DNA of 64,000 bases. It comes from Pseudopyrenochaeta lycopersici (Eukaryota > Ascomycota > Dothideomycetes > Pleosporales > Pseudopyrenochaetaceae). A program made the position numbers and the translations under genes. Positions 62,060-64,000 of the stretch are shown piece by piece; position 1 is the stretch's first letter; each line of letters opens with the position of its first letter. The DNA lies in contig NHZP01000054.1 of the NCBI GenBank assembly GCA_003313425.1, forward strand, positions 62,001 through 126,000. The letters are read 5' to 3'. Under the pieces are notes generated by a model. That model did no database searches and was not told the DNA's origin. It was given only the letters and a program-made list of their open reading frames with translations.

Positions 62060-62394
62060 CCTACGAACCCATCGTATCAAACTGGGATCAAACTGCGGAA
62101 CAATCTCGTACACATGGTTCATCTTCTGCCAACGCTACGCTTTCAGGGCTCCAAGAATATTCGGATCCTGGCCCAGCTTCAGCGGCGATAGAACGAAAAG
62201 CTTCTGACTCACCAACTCACATCGCCGCCTTTAATTGCAGCCCTTTCAAACTTTTGGGCCCAATTGAAAACAGTGTGGCTGGAAGAATCATTTTTGAGAT
62301 GAGTGGTGTAACGCGGTATAACGTATCCTTCGACAGTACATTCCTGCTTGGCACCAGTCTTGACAGAGGAATGGCTCTCGACTTCCAGAAATAA
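62060..62394 (+). pseudogene. gene fragment sharing a 133-bp duplication with 20933-21065
   Basis: An open frame without an ATG runs from 62060 to the stop at 62392. Its first part (62087-62219) matches 20933-21065 at about 95% with no gap (protein block SRTHGSSSANATLSGLQEYS). The rest (LLGPIENSVAGRIIFEMSGVTRYNVSFDSTFLLGTSLDRG) is absent from the other copy. The lack of a start and the sharp duplication edge suggest a partial gene or an internal exon of an unresolved gene. Confidence 0.4.
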
Positions 62395-63148
62395 GAGCTG
62401 TCTAACACAACTTTACGGCCACTTCCCCCCTCCCTTCGATTTCAGTCTGTCTTGCTCTAGCTTTCGCACACTGCTCCCCATATCGAATGCAACTCTCTGC
62501 TCCCAACAAGACGTGCGGGTGAGCAATGAAAGGGAAGGGCAAATACATGCAAGGTCGCTGAACGAATCGGCCCGCAGCATGCTCGACAAGTGGTGCGTAA
62601 TGACCGTAGCGCGTGATGGGGAAGGAAGGTTTCGTCTGCTCAGCACGAGAAATAAGCGATGGCGCTCCGCGGTGGGCTGCGGATCTTGTGTGTCAAGGAG
62701 GCAAAGACGCGGCAACAGGAGGATCTGGCACGGCCTTGCGTGCTGACGCGGAGGCGTGCATAGCTGCAGGCCTCACACACCACTTGATTTGCCTGCTTTT
62801 TGCCTTTTTTAGTGGGCGTCACTGAGCCGCATATAATCGATGTAATACCCCACTTGAACCACACCCAACTGTTCAATTTTCAGCCTTTGAGTTCTCTTTT
62901 GCACGTCAAACAGGTTATTTTCACTTTTGACGGGTTGTTTCGCGCGCGAGAAGCTGTTTCCGGTTTCCGGCGAGGCCAGTTCAGCGCAAACATAGGCCAG
63001 TCGGTCCCCAATTTGAAATCGGTATCTATTGGGTCGCATGTATTACATTGCGTGGCGACGAGCAAATAGTCAATATTGCTCGTAAATCACAGAAGACGAC
63101 AGCAAAAATACGACAGAAACAGCTACACTTCAGTCCAATAGTCTCAGA
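62395..63148. other. intergenic region
   Basis: Overlapping frames on both strands at 62348-62876 have no domain. The right end is the promoter side of the gene at 63149. Confidence 0.4.
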
Positions 63149-64000
63149 ATGACTTCCGGGGATATCGTCCACTCCAAATTTGCCAACGCACTAAGAACAC
63201 AGAAGGGCGATTATCCACTTACTAGCGCCTGGCAATGTCCGTACTCTGGCCACCATGGAAGGATATTCCAGAGCATTGACCAGCTCTTTGATCACGTAAA
63301 AGCTGAGCATAGTTCAGAGATTGCTGGAATAGAGCCACGTCAAGCCCGAGCGGAAATAAAGGAGGCTGCCTTGAAGCTCAGGTGAGCATCAGCCACAGCC
63401 TGCGTTATCTGCATGTCAAGGTAGCATTCTGACGCGCCATTAGGACTTCTGATCGGTCTTCCAATGCTACCGCTGGGGACTGGTCTGCACCTGATATTAC
63501 TGGTCTCTCACTGGGTCTAGGCAAAGAACGCCAACCTTCTCCTCCATCCGGCAAAAAGCGCCCGGCAGATTCTGAGCACCATAGCCGCCGAGGAAAGGCT
63601 CCCTCTCATGTAGAAGTGGCCGATGCGGATTTTTCAAGACAGATTTCCTACACAATCCCATCAGACCGGACGAGGCCGAAGTCACAGGACCCTCACCTCT
63701 TTGACCCAAAACAGGCCAGTAAAGGTACCTCCTCCCCTTACCAATCAACGCCAGAGCCTCAAAGTGAGCATTCTGTCGAAGCTACGAAGGGTACTCACTT
63801 CCAGCGACCACAGTCTCAGTCCCCTGCTCGCCAAGGACCTCACCGGGCAGCTCACAAACCACAGTATCCTTCGCGTCAACCAGGACTTACTGATTTGCAA
63901 AGATATGATCCTCGTTATCCTGGATTATTGCTCCAGCCAGACAGCCGCCCGATATCTCAAGAGCAGCTTGCATCCGAAGTGAAGTCCATTTACGCTGGCC
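63149..64000 (+). CDS. C2H2-like/disordered hypothetical protein, 3' end outside the window
   Basis: Exon 1 is 63149-63381 and exon 2 runs from 63444 past the window edge. The 62-bp intron has donor GTGAGC and acceptor CATTAG; phase 2 splicing gives KLRTSDRSS. The protein starts MTSGDIVHSKFANALRTQKG and has a single finger-like unit (CPYSGHHGRIFQSIDQLFDHVKAEH). A long low-complexity part rich in Ser, Pro, Gln and Arg follows (SPPSGKKRPADSEHHSRRGK). At least 260 residues are present. The family is recurrent in Pleosporales. A partial inverted copy, intron included, lies at 32060-32300. Confidence 0.65.

Noticed and set aside
1..64000. Giant Starship-type element or secondary-metabolite gene cluster
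   Set aside because: I saw no DUF3435 tyrosine recombinase, polyketide synthase, peptide synthetase or terpene synthase motif in the frames.
1..64000. tRNA or rRNA genes
   Set aside because: No stretch with clear cloverleaf or A/B-box signals or rRNA-like sequence was noticed. A tRNAscan run would be decisive.

Overview
The window reads as nuclear DNA of a filamentous ascomycete, most likely a Dothideomycete (Pleosporales). Genes are short and well spaced. Introns are 43-71 bp with GT/AG ends and CTAAC/CTGAC-like branch points. The families present (HET domain, NACHT-WD40 receptors, SesA/SesB-type domains, Zn2Cys6 regulators, Fot1/pogo, Tc1 and Tad1-like elements) are typical of gene-poor, repeat-rich accessory compartments. 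The species call is inference. Exon structures were rebuilt by hand from splice signals and reading-frame continuity.

Layout. 0-1.2 kb: no gene, one imperfect inverted repeat. 1.2-5.4 kb: a divergent pair made of a NACHT-WD40 NOD-like receptor (minus strand) and a small SesA/HeLo-like protein (plus strand); the two share a spaced Y/G/N motif at the receptor N-terminus and the partner C-terminus. 5.6-7.8 kb: relic of a second receptor (SesB + NB-ARC) next to a dead Tc1 copy. 7.9-12.1 kb: a TIR-bounded MITE followed by a giant HET-ankyrin gene with homogenised repeats. 13-18 kb: BTB-like protein, broken Fot1 copy, PD-(D/E)XK-like protein and an unknown protein. 18.9-20.4 kb: second HET gene, followed by a perfect 41-bp palindrome. 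20.8-32.6 kb: unknown membrane protein, MalR/AmyR-like Zn2Cys6 regulator, frameshifted C2H2 gene, DUF7924-like protein, protein kinase, a tiny Cys-rich protein and duplicated fragments. 32.7-36.7 kb: ankyrin remnant, minisatellite, repeats. 36.7-42.7 kb: full-length LINE with two intact ORFs and a perfect target-site duplication, inserted 26 bp upstream of a C2H2-type gene. 43.9-64 kb: mostly lineage-specific small genes, two damaged genes (a Zn2Cys6 regulator lacking half of its zinc cluster and a GNAT with a nonsense codon), and a gene running off the right edge.

Common theme: the left 20 kb is a cluster of self/non-self recognition genes (one NLR/effector pair, one NLR relic, two HET genes, with a further ankyrin remnant at 32.7 kb) embedded in transposon debris. 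The best candidate for an undescribed system is the receptor/effector pair at 1186-5416, which matches the architecture of fungal amyloid-signalling cell-death modules but with a motif I cannot assign to a named class.
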